Below, piece by piece: positions 56,882-64,000 of a DNA stretch of 64,000 nt. Under the pieces are notes generated by a model. The model made no database searches. It saw only the letters and a program-made list of their open reading frames with translations, and had not been told where the DNA came from. Position numbers and translations under genes: made by a program. How positions within the stretch are numbered: the stretch's first letter is position 1; every line of letters begins with the position of its first letter. Source of the DNA: Psychrobacter cibarius (GTDB lineage Bacteria; Pseudomonadota; Gammaproteobacteria; Pseudomonadales; Moraxellaceae); the NCBI GenBank assembly GCA_030686115.1, contig CP131612.1, forward strand, positions 2,666,001-2,730,000, given 5' to 3'.

Positions 56882-57957
56882 AATGTAACCTCCGGATTTG
56901 AAATATCAAAAGTAACAAACTTTCTTTCAAGATGATGCCTTTGTTTATTTCCTAAGCCAATTACACATGCTCCAGGAATATTTCTACCAGATTTTGCTAG
57001 TCCATTATTGACAAACACTTCACCTACAACATTTTTCAATAAGAAATCCAGTCCATTATACTCAATCTCAAAACTACCGATTGTTCCATAATTTAATTTC
57101 GCACTTCTAGTTGATGAGTTTAATAAGTTAGTCTTTCCGTCCATAACAACAATTGCTTGATGCTGGTTAAAAAGCAAATATTTACTAATTTCGTTTGTAA
57201 TCTCTACAATACTTGGTCTATCAATAGGATCATGTGCTAGACATTTTTCAAAAAGTACTTTTAAAGTTGGGTAGGGATCTAAGTATGGGCAGTCAAAAGA
57301 GTTTATAGGTATAGCTTTAGGTGGCATTTCCAATAATGGCTTAGGTATATCTTGTGTAGCTAAATAAAGAGCTGAAATTCCAAATGCATATATGTCGATA
57401 GCAGATGTAAAGTTTACCTCTTCATGCGTGTATTGTTCAGGAGCAACAAATCCCTGAGTGCCTGTAAATCCGACAGTCACCGCATCTAAGCCTGAATTCC
57501 TTGATAATCCAAAGTCAAATATTTTAAGTATACCTTCGCTATCCAGTTTCATGTTGTTTGGTTTGATATCCCTATGAATCAATCCAGTATCATGAATATC
57601 AGATATTCCTGAAGCAATTTGCCAAAGCACTTTTAGTAAACTAGTATTAGACTGAAGGTGATATTTAGATTCAACTAAATCTTCACCGTTTATGTACTCC
57701 AAAACAATTCCAACTGTATCCATATTAGTATCAATGTCTGACACACGTATAACATCAAATACTTGCACTACGTGTTTTGACCTAATCTTCAATAACGCTT
57801 CTATCTCATCATCTAGTCGCCGAGCTTGATCAGCATCTCTAATCGTCTTTATTGCGACTTTACGTTTTAGGTGAGTATCATTGCAGTAAAATACATCACT
57901 AAAACCACCGCTTCCTGATTCTCCATCAAGTACATATCTTGTTGGCAATCCATTCAT
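56878..57957 (-). CDS. Ser/Thr protein kinase with C-terminal FHA-like region
   Basis: About 359 residues, soluble. Active-looking kinase: glycine loop GSGGFSDV, VAIK (Lys37), HRDIKPNN (128-135), DFG (148-150), and APE (182-184). After the kinase domain a beta-rich tail (about 285-359) reads FEIEYNGLDFLLKNVVGEVF, then VIGLG and FDISNPEV. This has some look of an FHA-type phosphopeptide-binding domain, but no diagnostic Ser/His pair is clear. ATG 57957 is used; TTG 57975 has AGGA 6 bases upstream and would overlap the PP2C gene. It overlaps the second kinase by ATGA. Confidence 0.85.
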   Translation of the reverse strand: MNGLPTRYVLDGESGSGGFSDVFYCNDTHLKRKVAIKTIRDADQARRLDDEIEALLKIRSKHVVQVFDVIRVSDIDTNMDTVGIVLEYINGEDLVESKYHLQSNTSLLKVLWQIASGISDIHDTGLIHRDIKPNNMKLDSEGILKIFDFGLSRNSGLDAVTVGFTGTQGFVAPEQYTHEEVNFTSAIDIYAFGISALYLATQDIPKPLLEMPPKAIPINSFDCPYLDPYPTLKVLFEKCLAHDPIDRPSIVEITNEISKYLLFNQHQAIVVMDGKTNLLNSSTRSAKLNYGTIGSFEIEYNGLDFLLKNVVGEVFVNNGLAKSGRNIPGACVIGLGNKQRHHLERKFVTFDISNPEVTL

Positions 57958-57967
57958 CAGAATACTA

Positions 57968-59071
57968 TTATTCAAAATCAATCCTCAAGTTGGGCTGTTC
58001 TGGTTCTTTTGTAAGTTCTTTTTTCTGTCTCATTTTTCTTGGCTTGATTTTATTATCGAGACTGTCACTATTCTTAGAAGTTTCTTCATCTTTTGAGCGC
58101 GCACTAGTATTAGACACAACACTTGCGTTTATATCCGCTTTCGGATCTACACTAACATCGGAAATTATTTGAGTTTTTTTGGATGACGCTGTCTCTATTC
58201 CAAACAATTGCATTTCTCCAAATGAGTCCCAAATATCTATCGTTCCTTTATAAATATTTTCAGTTTTAAGGAATAGAGAAGGCAAATCTGTTAGGAGTAA
58301 AGCACTTGCGTTATCATGACCGCCACACCATTTAGCTACACTTATAAGTCTTTCAGCAAGCTCTGATGCAGGTAATTTGGGAATCATGATACGCCTAAGA
58401 GTTTCCTGTACTATGTAGTGCGAACCATCACTTGTCATTAATAGTTTTGAAATTTTATCTATATGGGGTAGCTCAATAAAATGAGGCTCTAAGCTCGGTC
58501 CAATCCCAATATATTGAAGAAGGCCACTTACTTCAGGGGTATGAAAGTTATTTTTAAGCTGCCCTGCAACAGTATCATCAGTTGTAATTTGCTCAAAACC
58601 CATGTCAGTTTTTAAATAAATTCTACTATCACCAACATTTACAACTTCTATTTGTTTATCGCTATCCAGTATGAATGCAGAAAGCGTTGTACCACCATCT
58701 CCATGGTATTTCTCATATATTGCATTGTTAGCAGAATTAACGGCATTCAATAGCCTATCTTTTAACTTCATCTGTCTATGTACTATACAACTAGAAATAA
58801 AGAAAGATATTGCAAGTTCAGCACACTCTTTACCATTAACCATTCCCCCCATACCATCGCATAAGACTCCAACTAAAAATGATTTCTCATTGGTTACTTG
58901 GGCACGCAATAACACTAGTCGGTCTTGATTCTCAGACCGTACTACTCCCACATCTGATGCTAAGGCAATAGGTAATCCTGTCACTTGTCTAACAGAACCT
59001 GTAGTTGTCTTGCGAGACAACCATCTTTGTACTTGCGTCTGTATTTGTATTTGTACTTCGTTTTTTTCCAT
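57968..59071 (-). CDS. PP2C-family Ser/Thr phosphatase
   Basis: About 367 residues. The full PPM/PP2C metal set is visible: DVGVVRSENQDR (Asp51), CDGMGG (71-76), GGTTLSA, VGDSRIY, TSDG (213-216) and GGHDNAS (250-256). It should remove phosphates placed by the two downstream kinases. A Ser/Lys/Glu-rich low-complexity tail (about 280-367) may be a phosphorylation target or tether. A Gln-rich N-terminal segment (QIQIQTQVQ) precedes the fold. ATG 59071 is used; TTG at 59083 is possible. First gene of the operon, starting 222 bp downstream of the recombinase set. Confidence 0.9.
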   Translation of the reverse strand: MEKNEVQIQIQTQVQRWLSRKTTTGSVRQVTGLPIALASDVGVVRSENQDRLVLLRAQVTNEKSFLVGVLCDGMGGMVNGKECAELAISFFISSCIVHRQMKLKDRLLNAVNSANNAIYEKYHGDGGTTLSAFILDSDKQIEVVNVGDSRIYLKTDMGFEQITTDDTVAGQLKNNFHTPEVSGLLQYIGIGPSLEPHFIELPHIDKISKLLMTSDGSHYIVQETLRRIMIPKLPASELAERLISVAKWCGGHDNASALLLTDLPSLFLKTENIYKGTIDIWDSFGEMQLFGIETASSKKTQIISDVSVDPKADINASVVSNTSARSKDEETSKNSDSLDNKIKPRKMRQKKELTKEPEQPNLRIDFE

Positions 59072-59292
59072 TTGAAAGCCCAATTTTTATAATCAAATAC
59101 TTTATTAATTTAATTTTTACATAGCCGCTTTATAATTACTTTGATTTTCTGCTTCGGATACAAAATTATAGCCTCGTTTACTCTTAAAATCTTTTAGCAA
59201 AATCAACGAAGGGGTAGTTTCGTAAGAATTGTATTGAATATACTTAACTAATAATAACAGTACTACGAATTCTTTACATCTGTGGATTAAAA

Positions 59293-59709
59293 CTACCTTC
59301 TGTTTACTTGAGGCAAAGGTTTATCTAACTGCTGATTAAGCAAATTCATATCCACTTTCGGCATCATATAAGCATTATGCTGCCATCTCACAAACTGTTC
59401 TAGTAACTTCTCATTTTGACTTTCAAGTCGCTTCACTTTAGCTTCTAGCATAGCAATCTGTTTTTTGGCAAACTCAAGAGTAATATCTGGTGCATCGCTA
59501 TTTTTAGCTTCTTTCAAGCTTTCTTTTCGCTCTCTAAAAGCCTCAACTAACACCTTGTATGACATTAGAGTATGCCGACTGATTGCATCCTCACCTAACA
59601 CCTTAGCAAGCTGCTGAGCGTATCTATCCCATGTTAACTTACCACTCCAACTATCCAGCTCATGCAACGCAACTTGAAGAGTTTTTCGTGTGATAATTTG
59701 TTTAGGCAT
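59293..59709 (-). CDS. Small coiled-coil protein of the recombinase set
   Basis: 138 residues. The N-terminus is helical, possibly helix-turn-helix (LTWDRYAQQLAKVLGEDAIS, SRHTLMSYKVLVEAF). A strong coiled coil follows (about 60-105: FAKKQIAMLEAKVKRLESQN), then a polar C-terminus. It starts inside the end of the third recombinase gene (8-bp overlap). Position and form recall TnpC of Tn554-like elements or the small protein of Gamma-Mobile-Trio elements, probably an accessory factor. I cannot confirm homology. Confidence 0.75.
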   Translation of the reverse strand: MPKQIITRKTLQVALHELDSWSGKLTWDRYAQQLAKVLGEDAISRHTLMSYKVLVEAFRERKESLKEAKNSDAPDITLEFAKKQIAMLEAKVKRLESQNEKLLEQFVRWQHNAYMMPKVDMNLLNQQLDKPLPQVNRR

Positions 59710-61792
59710 TTTCGATTCCTAGTAAAGATGTAAGTGTAGATTCTTCAACGTAATCTTCGCTATTCGCTATGATCTGTAAATCATTCTGTGCTAATGCGCG
59801 TTTGACTGGACTAGGGTCATGGTCTGGTGGAATCCACAAAATAGCTCCTTCAGCCGTGTCCTCTGACTCAAGCAATATACGCTGCGTGCGAATATGTGCC
59901 AACTTCCAACTAAGGTGAGTCACCCATCTATTAGCACCAAAATGACCGCTAACTTCATCACGCTCTGCTTTTTTGAACTGAGACTCTACTTGGTCTTCTA
60001 GTCTAATAATGCTTTCTAAAGTGTTGGGCATCCCTTTGATACACACATGCTCTTTACATGTCATGCACTCACCACCTTTAGTACAGGGTGACATAGCATA
60101 ATCATGAGTACACATACCGTATTCTGTAACATCAGCGACACCGATACGGTTTAAGCCTAAATCCTTATAACTTACTGGTAAATTAAGCTTTATAGCTTGA
60201 AGCGCCGTTGGACGCTCATTAAACTCCATCACACTTCTAGCTTGTTGCTCTCGCTCTTCGCTAGTTCTAAGATCATAATGACGGTTGTCGTTTATCCTTG
60301 CTCGTCCTGCCCATCGTGCTAATTGCCATGCATCCATACCTCCACGCTCAGCATTAGTGGATAGCCAAACACGAATTTGATGTGAAGTTAAGCGAATCTC
60401 AGATCCATCTTCATCTTTATAACCCATTCTTTGGAACAGAGTTTTAGGTGGATTTTTGAGCTTGTCTCGGATAGATAATTGAGCATTTAATTCGTTAACT
60501 GTAGGCAGACGCCATGAAAAGGATCTAGCGGAAAACTGGTTATGAAATTCACGGTCACGTATAAGTACTAGAGAGTCCCATATTGGACGTTCAATTGACT
60601 GTAAATTTGGCCAACTTGAGTTTTTGTACTCTTCTAAGGTATATTGAGCTAGCGCTGTATATGTAGGGCTTCCATTAGATCTTAGATTCTGTATCCATTT
60701 AGTCCTTTTCTCACCGATGTAATCCCAAGCTTCTTCAGATTTTAAATCTATATTCTTATACAGCAACCCATCAACAGTAGATTTTGAGAAGTTCATTGCA
60801 CATGCAAATTCGTATGCATTTAGCTTTCCGTTCTCAGGGAAGTCATGTGAGGTGCAACATTCTTCGTGACGTAAGAAAGTATTAGGCCTATTGTAGGCAA
60901 ACCTAGCAGCATCTCGTGCAGGTTGCCCAATTTCCATTAGCCTTCTATGAGCTTCTAAAACAGTCTCTTCAAGGTCTTTAGGAACCCACTTGATTGTATG
61001 ACCAAAGCCCTTTTTAGCATACCATCTGACACCTAACGCCCCATTTTCGCCTCGGTGAATACAATCAACCGTTAATTCTGAAAGCTCTCCGCCTCTTCCA
61101 GGTGCAAACATTAGCAGTGCCATAATACTAGACCAATACTTGTCTTCTTGAGTATCAGCTTTTGCAAAACTATCTGCCAAAGCTAACATTTGATGCATAC
61201 TTGGACAACGTGTATCCTGCCATTCTATAGATTCTTTGTCAGTTCTTTCGGCTTTTGCGCCTACTTTAGGCCAAGGATTTACCCATGCCTGAAGTGTAGG
61301 TGCAAATCTCTTATCCCGAATAAAATCAAGCAGAATTTGAATTTGGTAGCCTACTTTATTTCTGCGGTCATCATTAGTTATCCGAATCGTAGTTAGTTCA
61401 TTCACCTTAATAAGGACTAAACCATCAACTCTTAATATATCGGCATCATCATGAACCTCAAACAAAGCATCATGAATTAGGCGTAAAGCAACCATCTTAT
61501 TAGTAACACTTGAAACAGCTTTGATGCTTTGGTTGTAACGAATATAAGATTTTGCGAAAGACAGGAAAGGCTCTTCTAAAGGATCAAAGTTAGCAGGATT
61601 CGAAACTTCACGATATTTTGAAAAGGTCATTGCTATTGAACGCCCTTTTTGTTCGTGTTTCCAGTTATTACTCTGCCAACCGCCCTGATCATCATAGAGC
61701 GTCAACTTATCACGACAATGGACAATAAAACTCTCTAAGTTCTCTTTAGCTGTTAGCTCGTCTTTAGGTTCAAAATGAATAACATTAGACAT
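59702..61792 (-). CDS. Tyrosine recombinase (third of tandem set), with Cys-rich C-terminus
   Basis: 696 residues. Despite divergence the catalytic pattern is complete: Arg233 in APGRGGELSEL, Lys260/261 in YAKKGFGHTI, His471-x-x-Arg474 in SHQIRVWL, Trp494 and Tyr506 in NRHYDLRT. A Cys cluster follows (Cys561, 570, 576, 579, 584) that looks zinc-binding. The long N-terminal part (1-195) should hold the DNA-binding core. It overlaps the preceding recombinase gene and the next small gene by 8 bp each. Resembles the large recombinases of Tn554-like or GMT-like elements. Confidence 0.85.
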   Translation of the reverse strand: MSNVIHFEPKDELTAKENLESFIVHCRDKLTLYDDQGGWQSNNWKHEQKGRSIAMTFSKYREVSNPANFDPLEEPFLSFAKSYIRYNQSIKAVSSVTNKMVALRLIHDALFEVHDDADILRVDGLVLIKVNELTTIRITNDDRRNKVGYQIQILLDFIRDKRFAPTLQAWVNPWPKVGAKAERTDKESIEWQDTRCPSMHQMLALADSFAKADTQEDKYWSSIMALLMFAPGRGGELSELTVDCIHRGENGALGVRWYAKKGFGHTIKWVPKDLEETVLEAHRRLMEIGQPARDAARFAYNRPNTFLRHEECCTSHDFPENGKLNAYEFACAMNFSKSTVDGLLYKNIDLKSEEAWDYIGEKRTKWIQNLRSNGSPTYTALAQYTLEEYKNSSWPNLQSIERPIWDSLVLIRDREFHNQFSARSFSWRLPTVNELNAQLSIRDKLKNPPKTLFQRMGYKDEDGSEIRLTSHQIRVWLSTNAERGGMDAWQLARWAGRARINDNRHYDLRTSEEREQQARSVMEFNERPTALQAIKLNLPVSYKDLGLNRIGVADVTEYGMCTHDYAMSPCTKGGECMTCKEHVCIKGMPNTLESIIRLEDQVESQFKKAERDEVSGHFGANRWVTHLSWKLAHIRTQRILLESEDTAEGAILWIPPDHDPSPVKRALAQNDLQIIANSEDYVEESTLTSLLGIENA

Positions 61793-63368
61793 TTACTACT
61801 TTCTCCTCTGACTTGATAGCTTCACACATAAGAACGACTTGTTGTACGGCAAGTAGTAACTTGTCTGTTGATTGAATAACGTTTTGTGAAATACCTAGAT
61901 TCTCTTGTTTTTTTCTTTCCTCTAGGACTTCGGTGAGAACATTAGTATGAGGAGCTTCTAACCAAGGTTGAAAATTTACGCAGGTATAGCACGCTCTATA
62001 GCCAGATGCACAGAATGCATGTGTCCCACAATTACCAATATTTTGCGAAACCCCATTCTTTACTCTACTGTTTGGATCATTCGCTCTAATAGCATCTCGT
62101 TCAGAAGCGATCAGTTTTCCAGCAAACGCTTGTGCTAGAGGGGCTAATATTGGAGCCATTACTTCATCTATCTGTTTAGCTGTTTCTTCGGTATTTTCTA
62201 CATAAGCACCAATACTCTGTGTATCCGTATGATCTAATGCAGCCGCTAAAGCAACACCTGTTATTCCTCGACGTGTAAGGTTAGTTCCTTTAGTATATCT
62301 AAACCTATAAGCAGTAAAGTTAATAAAATCACCAGTTCTTTCAGAGTAGGCTGTATTTTTGATAGAAACTTTTCGAAGCAAATAAAAAGCTGTATTTCTT
62401 GTCATGTGTAAAAAATCAGGTGTTTCAGTAAACTGTCTTATTAAGTCCTTCTGATCCACTATCTCATTCAATCTTTCTTCTTCTAAAAAGATGGGGATTT
62501 GATCCTGAATTTTTGAAGGTAAGACAACTCCCAATATACTTTCAATCCGTTTTATCGATTCGTCACGCTGATTGCTCAAGATAAGGTATAAATCGTCATT
62601 GACTGGAAGAGGTGTAAACTGTCCTCTAAAACCAGTACCACGCTGCTTAGCTCTAGGACAGTTAATAACATAATCATTACCGTTATCACCTTCACGTAAA
62701 ATGAGATCTATGGATCTTAGAGATCGAATTTGAACAGCTCGACGACCAGTTAATGCTAATGTCATAAAAAAAGCATACTCTTTAAGATTCAGAGATTTCG
62801 TATTGAATGCATTTGACGCCCAATCAATTAAGGCCCCTAGCTCATTATGAGTCAACGGCCCCGAATATGGACATGCACCTTTGACAGCATTGCCTTTAGG
62901 GTTTCCTCTAAGTATTAATTCGTCCAAGTAACTTGCGACTTCTTTGCCAATGCCTTCAAAGCGCCATTCATACCAAGCTAGCAAAAACCCTTTTAAAGCC
63001 CCTAATTTGTATTCATTATCTGAGTTAAACGAAGCTCTGTAGTTAGATAAAGCGTCTACTGTTATATTTTCATCACTATTAGCTTTCATGAAAGCATTAA
63101 AACGATTAAACATATTGAAGGTATGCATTGCTGAAAGCTCTTCTGCATATCGACACAAAGCTCTCTTAAAGCTATCTTTTAGCTTATTAGGCATACGTGA
63201 CAAACGTTCGAAGTAGATAACAGTGGAGCCATCTAAACGCCACTCATCACTATTAAATTGAAAAGGATATCCACTTTTACTAACATGTTGAGCGGGTATC
63301 TTGATTCTTGCTTTTTCAAGCTCAGCACAAACTTCTACACTATTATTATTTTTCAGTAAACTTTGCAC
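61785..63368 (-). CDS. Tyrosine recombinase (second of tandem set)
   Basis: 527 residues. Catalytic candidates are Arg209/210 in LTGRRAVQIRSL, Lys241 in PRAKQRG, a degenerate HxxR (Thr352-x-x-Arg355 in FTAYRFRYTKG), His380 in LDHTDTQS and Tyr389 in GAYVENT. The first His of HxxR is missing. A C-terminal Cys set (Cys447, 453, 460, 463) suggests a zinc site, parallel to the third recombinase. It begins 1 bp after the stop of the first recombinase gene, implying one transcript. Confidence 0.85.
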   Translation of the reverse strand: MQSLLKNNNSVEVCAELEKARIKIPAQHVSKSGYPFQFNSDEWRLDGSTVIYFERLSRMPNKLKDSFKRALCRYAEELSAMHTFNMFNRFNAFMKANSDENITVDALSNYRASFNSDNEYKLGALKGFLLAWYEWRFEGIGKEVASYLDELILRGNPKGNAVKGACPYSGPLTHNELGALIDWASNAFNTKSLNLKEYAFFMTLALTGRRAVQIRSLRSIDLILREGDNGNDYVINCPRAKQRGTGFRGQFTPLPVNDDLYLILSNQRDESIKRIESILGVVLPSKIQDQIPIFLEEERLNEIVDQKDLIRQFTETPDFLHMTRNTAFYLLRKVSIKNTAYSERTGDFINFTAYRFRYTKGTNLTRRGITGVALAAALDHTDTQSIGAYVENTEETAKQIDEVMAPILAPLAQAFAGKLIASERDAIRANDPNSRVKNGVSQNIGNCGTHAFCASGYRACYTCVNFQPWLEAPHTNVLTEVLEERKKQENLGISQNVIQSTDKLLLAVQQVVLMCEAIKSEEKVVNV

Positions 63369-63369
63369 G

Positions 63370-64000
63370 CTATAAATCCTTCTTAATGAATTGAGACCAG
63401 TGTTCTATATCTTCGCGCATAACGCGATCGGCTTCTTCTCTTATATATCTTAAATTATATCCCTCAGCAGTATTATCAGAACTCCATCCATTAAGTTGCT
63501 TCCTAATTTGTATTTCCATTTTCTCTGTAACTGGAGATATCTCTGGATTGGTCTTTGCTGCTTGATTTCTAGCATCTATGCGCTTTGAGAGGTTGTAATT
63601 AAAATTATGGCGAAAACCATGCCTTGTTACTTCTTCAAGTAACTCTGGGCTAACTGCTATTGCAGGCTTAATAATACGGTTAACAAACGTACTATTGGAT
63701 ATTGGCTTACCGAAATAGTTACCACGCTTATGAGTGACAAAAATATAAGGATGCGCCTTAGCATTATCGGTAGCTGCACGATTTTCCATAATATAGCTTT
63801 TTAATCGTCCAATGAGGGTTGCACTAACAGGTATGCTACGTTCTCTAGTTTTAGCCACTGGCTGCCTTTTTCGGGGGTCTTCAACCGCATCATGTCGCCT
63901 CACAACTGAAATAGTATTTTTATGGAAATCTATGTCATCAATTTGCAACGCTAGGATCTCACCAGCTCTCATACCTGTCTGATTCATGACTTCAAATATA
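63370..64000 (-). CDS. Tyrosine recombinase/integrase (first of tandem set), partial at right edge
   Basis: The C-terminal catalytic domain is present. The frame stays open through the window edge (…IFEV before the Met at 63987), so the N-terminal DNA-binding domain lies outside. The catalytic set is canonical: Arg in TGMRAGEIL, Lys in VAKTRERSIPV, HGFRH (HxxR), Trp in LNGWSSDN and the nucleophile Tyr in EGYNLRYI. It is the most typical integrase of the three and probably leads the set. Confidence 0.9.
   Translation of the reverse strand, partial: IFEVMNQTGMRAGEILALQIDDIDFHKNTISVVRRHDAVEDPRKRQPVAKTRERSIPVSATLIGRLKSYIMENRAATDNAKAHPYIFVTHKRGNYFGKPISNSTFVNRIIKPAIAVSPELLEEVTRHGFRHNFNYNLSKRIDARNQAAKTNPEISPVTEKMEIQIRKQLNGWSSDNTAEGYNLRYIREEADRVMREDIEHWSQFIKKDL

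Larger units (their letters stand above)
59293..64000 (-). mobile_element. Mobile element module: three tandem tyrosine recombinases plus small protein (partial)
   Basis: Four same-strand genes are packed with 1-bp gap or 8-bp overlaps. Three carry tyrosine-recombinase catalytic residues. This resembles RIT elements (recombinases in trio), Tn554 (TnpA, TnpB, TnpC) and Gamma-Mobile-Trio islands, but fits none exactly as read here. The right end and attachment sites are outside the window. The adjacent kinase/phosphatase operon may be cargo. Confidence 0.75.

Noticed and set aside
55808..59071. TerY-P triad
   Set aside because: There is no vWA TerY protein and there are two kinases, so only partial analogy holds.
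59293..64000. Class integron or simple prophage integrase
   Set aside because: Three tandem recombinases with no attC array, IntI-specific features or phage structural genes.

Overview
The window reads as chromosomal DNA of a Psychrobacter-like gammaproteobacterium (Moraxellaceae). This is inferred from the gene set (hut operon with HutC, FimX/FimW-type twitching regulators, GspN-GspC-GspD, EpmB/EF-P, a MoxR-DUF58-TgpA operon) and the moderately AT-rich base composition. No rRNA or tRNA gene is present to fix the genus.

Layout. 1-2214 (minus) is an L-cystine-type polar amino acid ABC transporter, cut at the left edge. 2529-10914 is a histidine-utilisation locus: HutC repressor divergent from hutU, a YjiH-like membrane protein, hutH, hutG and hutI, with a palindromic HutC-type operator at 3486-3497. 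A PepSY protein and NADP-glutamate dehydrogenase follow. 13842-17152 (plus) is an unusual cluster: a roadblock/LC7 protein, a PAS protein, a PhnD-like binding-fold protein without export signal, and two unrecognised proteins. 17548-25156 (minus) holds an HdeD-like membrane protein, a GNAT acetyltransferase and a PaoABC-type molybdenum aldehyde oxidoreductase with its MocA and XdhC/PaoD-type maturation proteins. 25455-31355 has a nitroreductase, a FrnE-like DsbA protein, a HAD dehalogenase, glutathione-dependent formaldehyde dehydrogenase, a LysR regulator and two small proteins.

31424-35967 (minus) is a MoxR-DUF58-transglutaminase operon. Next come a cytochrome c, FimX-like and FimW-like c-di-GMP proteins, the divergent epmB/efp pair, tcdA with a hybrid histidine kinase, tatD, and gspN-gspC-gspD. 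52403-54916 carries an H-NS-like protein, two adjacent BLUF blue-light sensor proteins and a conserved hypothetical.

From about 55.5 kb to the right edge the DNA becomes visibly more AT-rich and looks mobile. Three tyrosine recombinases in tandem plus a small coiled-coil protein (59293-64000, cut at the right edge) lie just upstream of a tightly overlapping PP2C phosphatase - Ser/Thr kinase - Ser/Thr kinase operon (55808-59071). The last kinase is fused to a C-terminal cold-shock-like nucleic-acid-binding domain. This kinase/phosphatase module next to a recombinase set is the best candidate here for an undescribed system. A mobile defence or stress-signalling role is an inference from architecture and context only.
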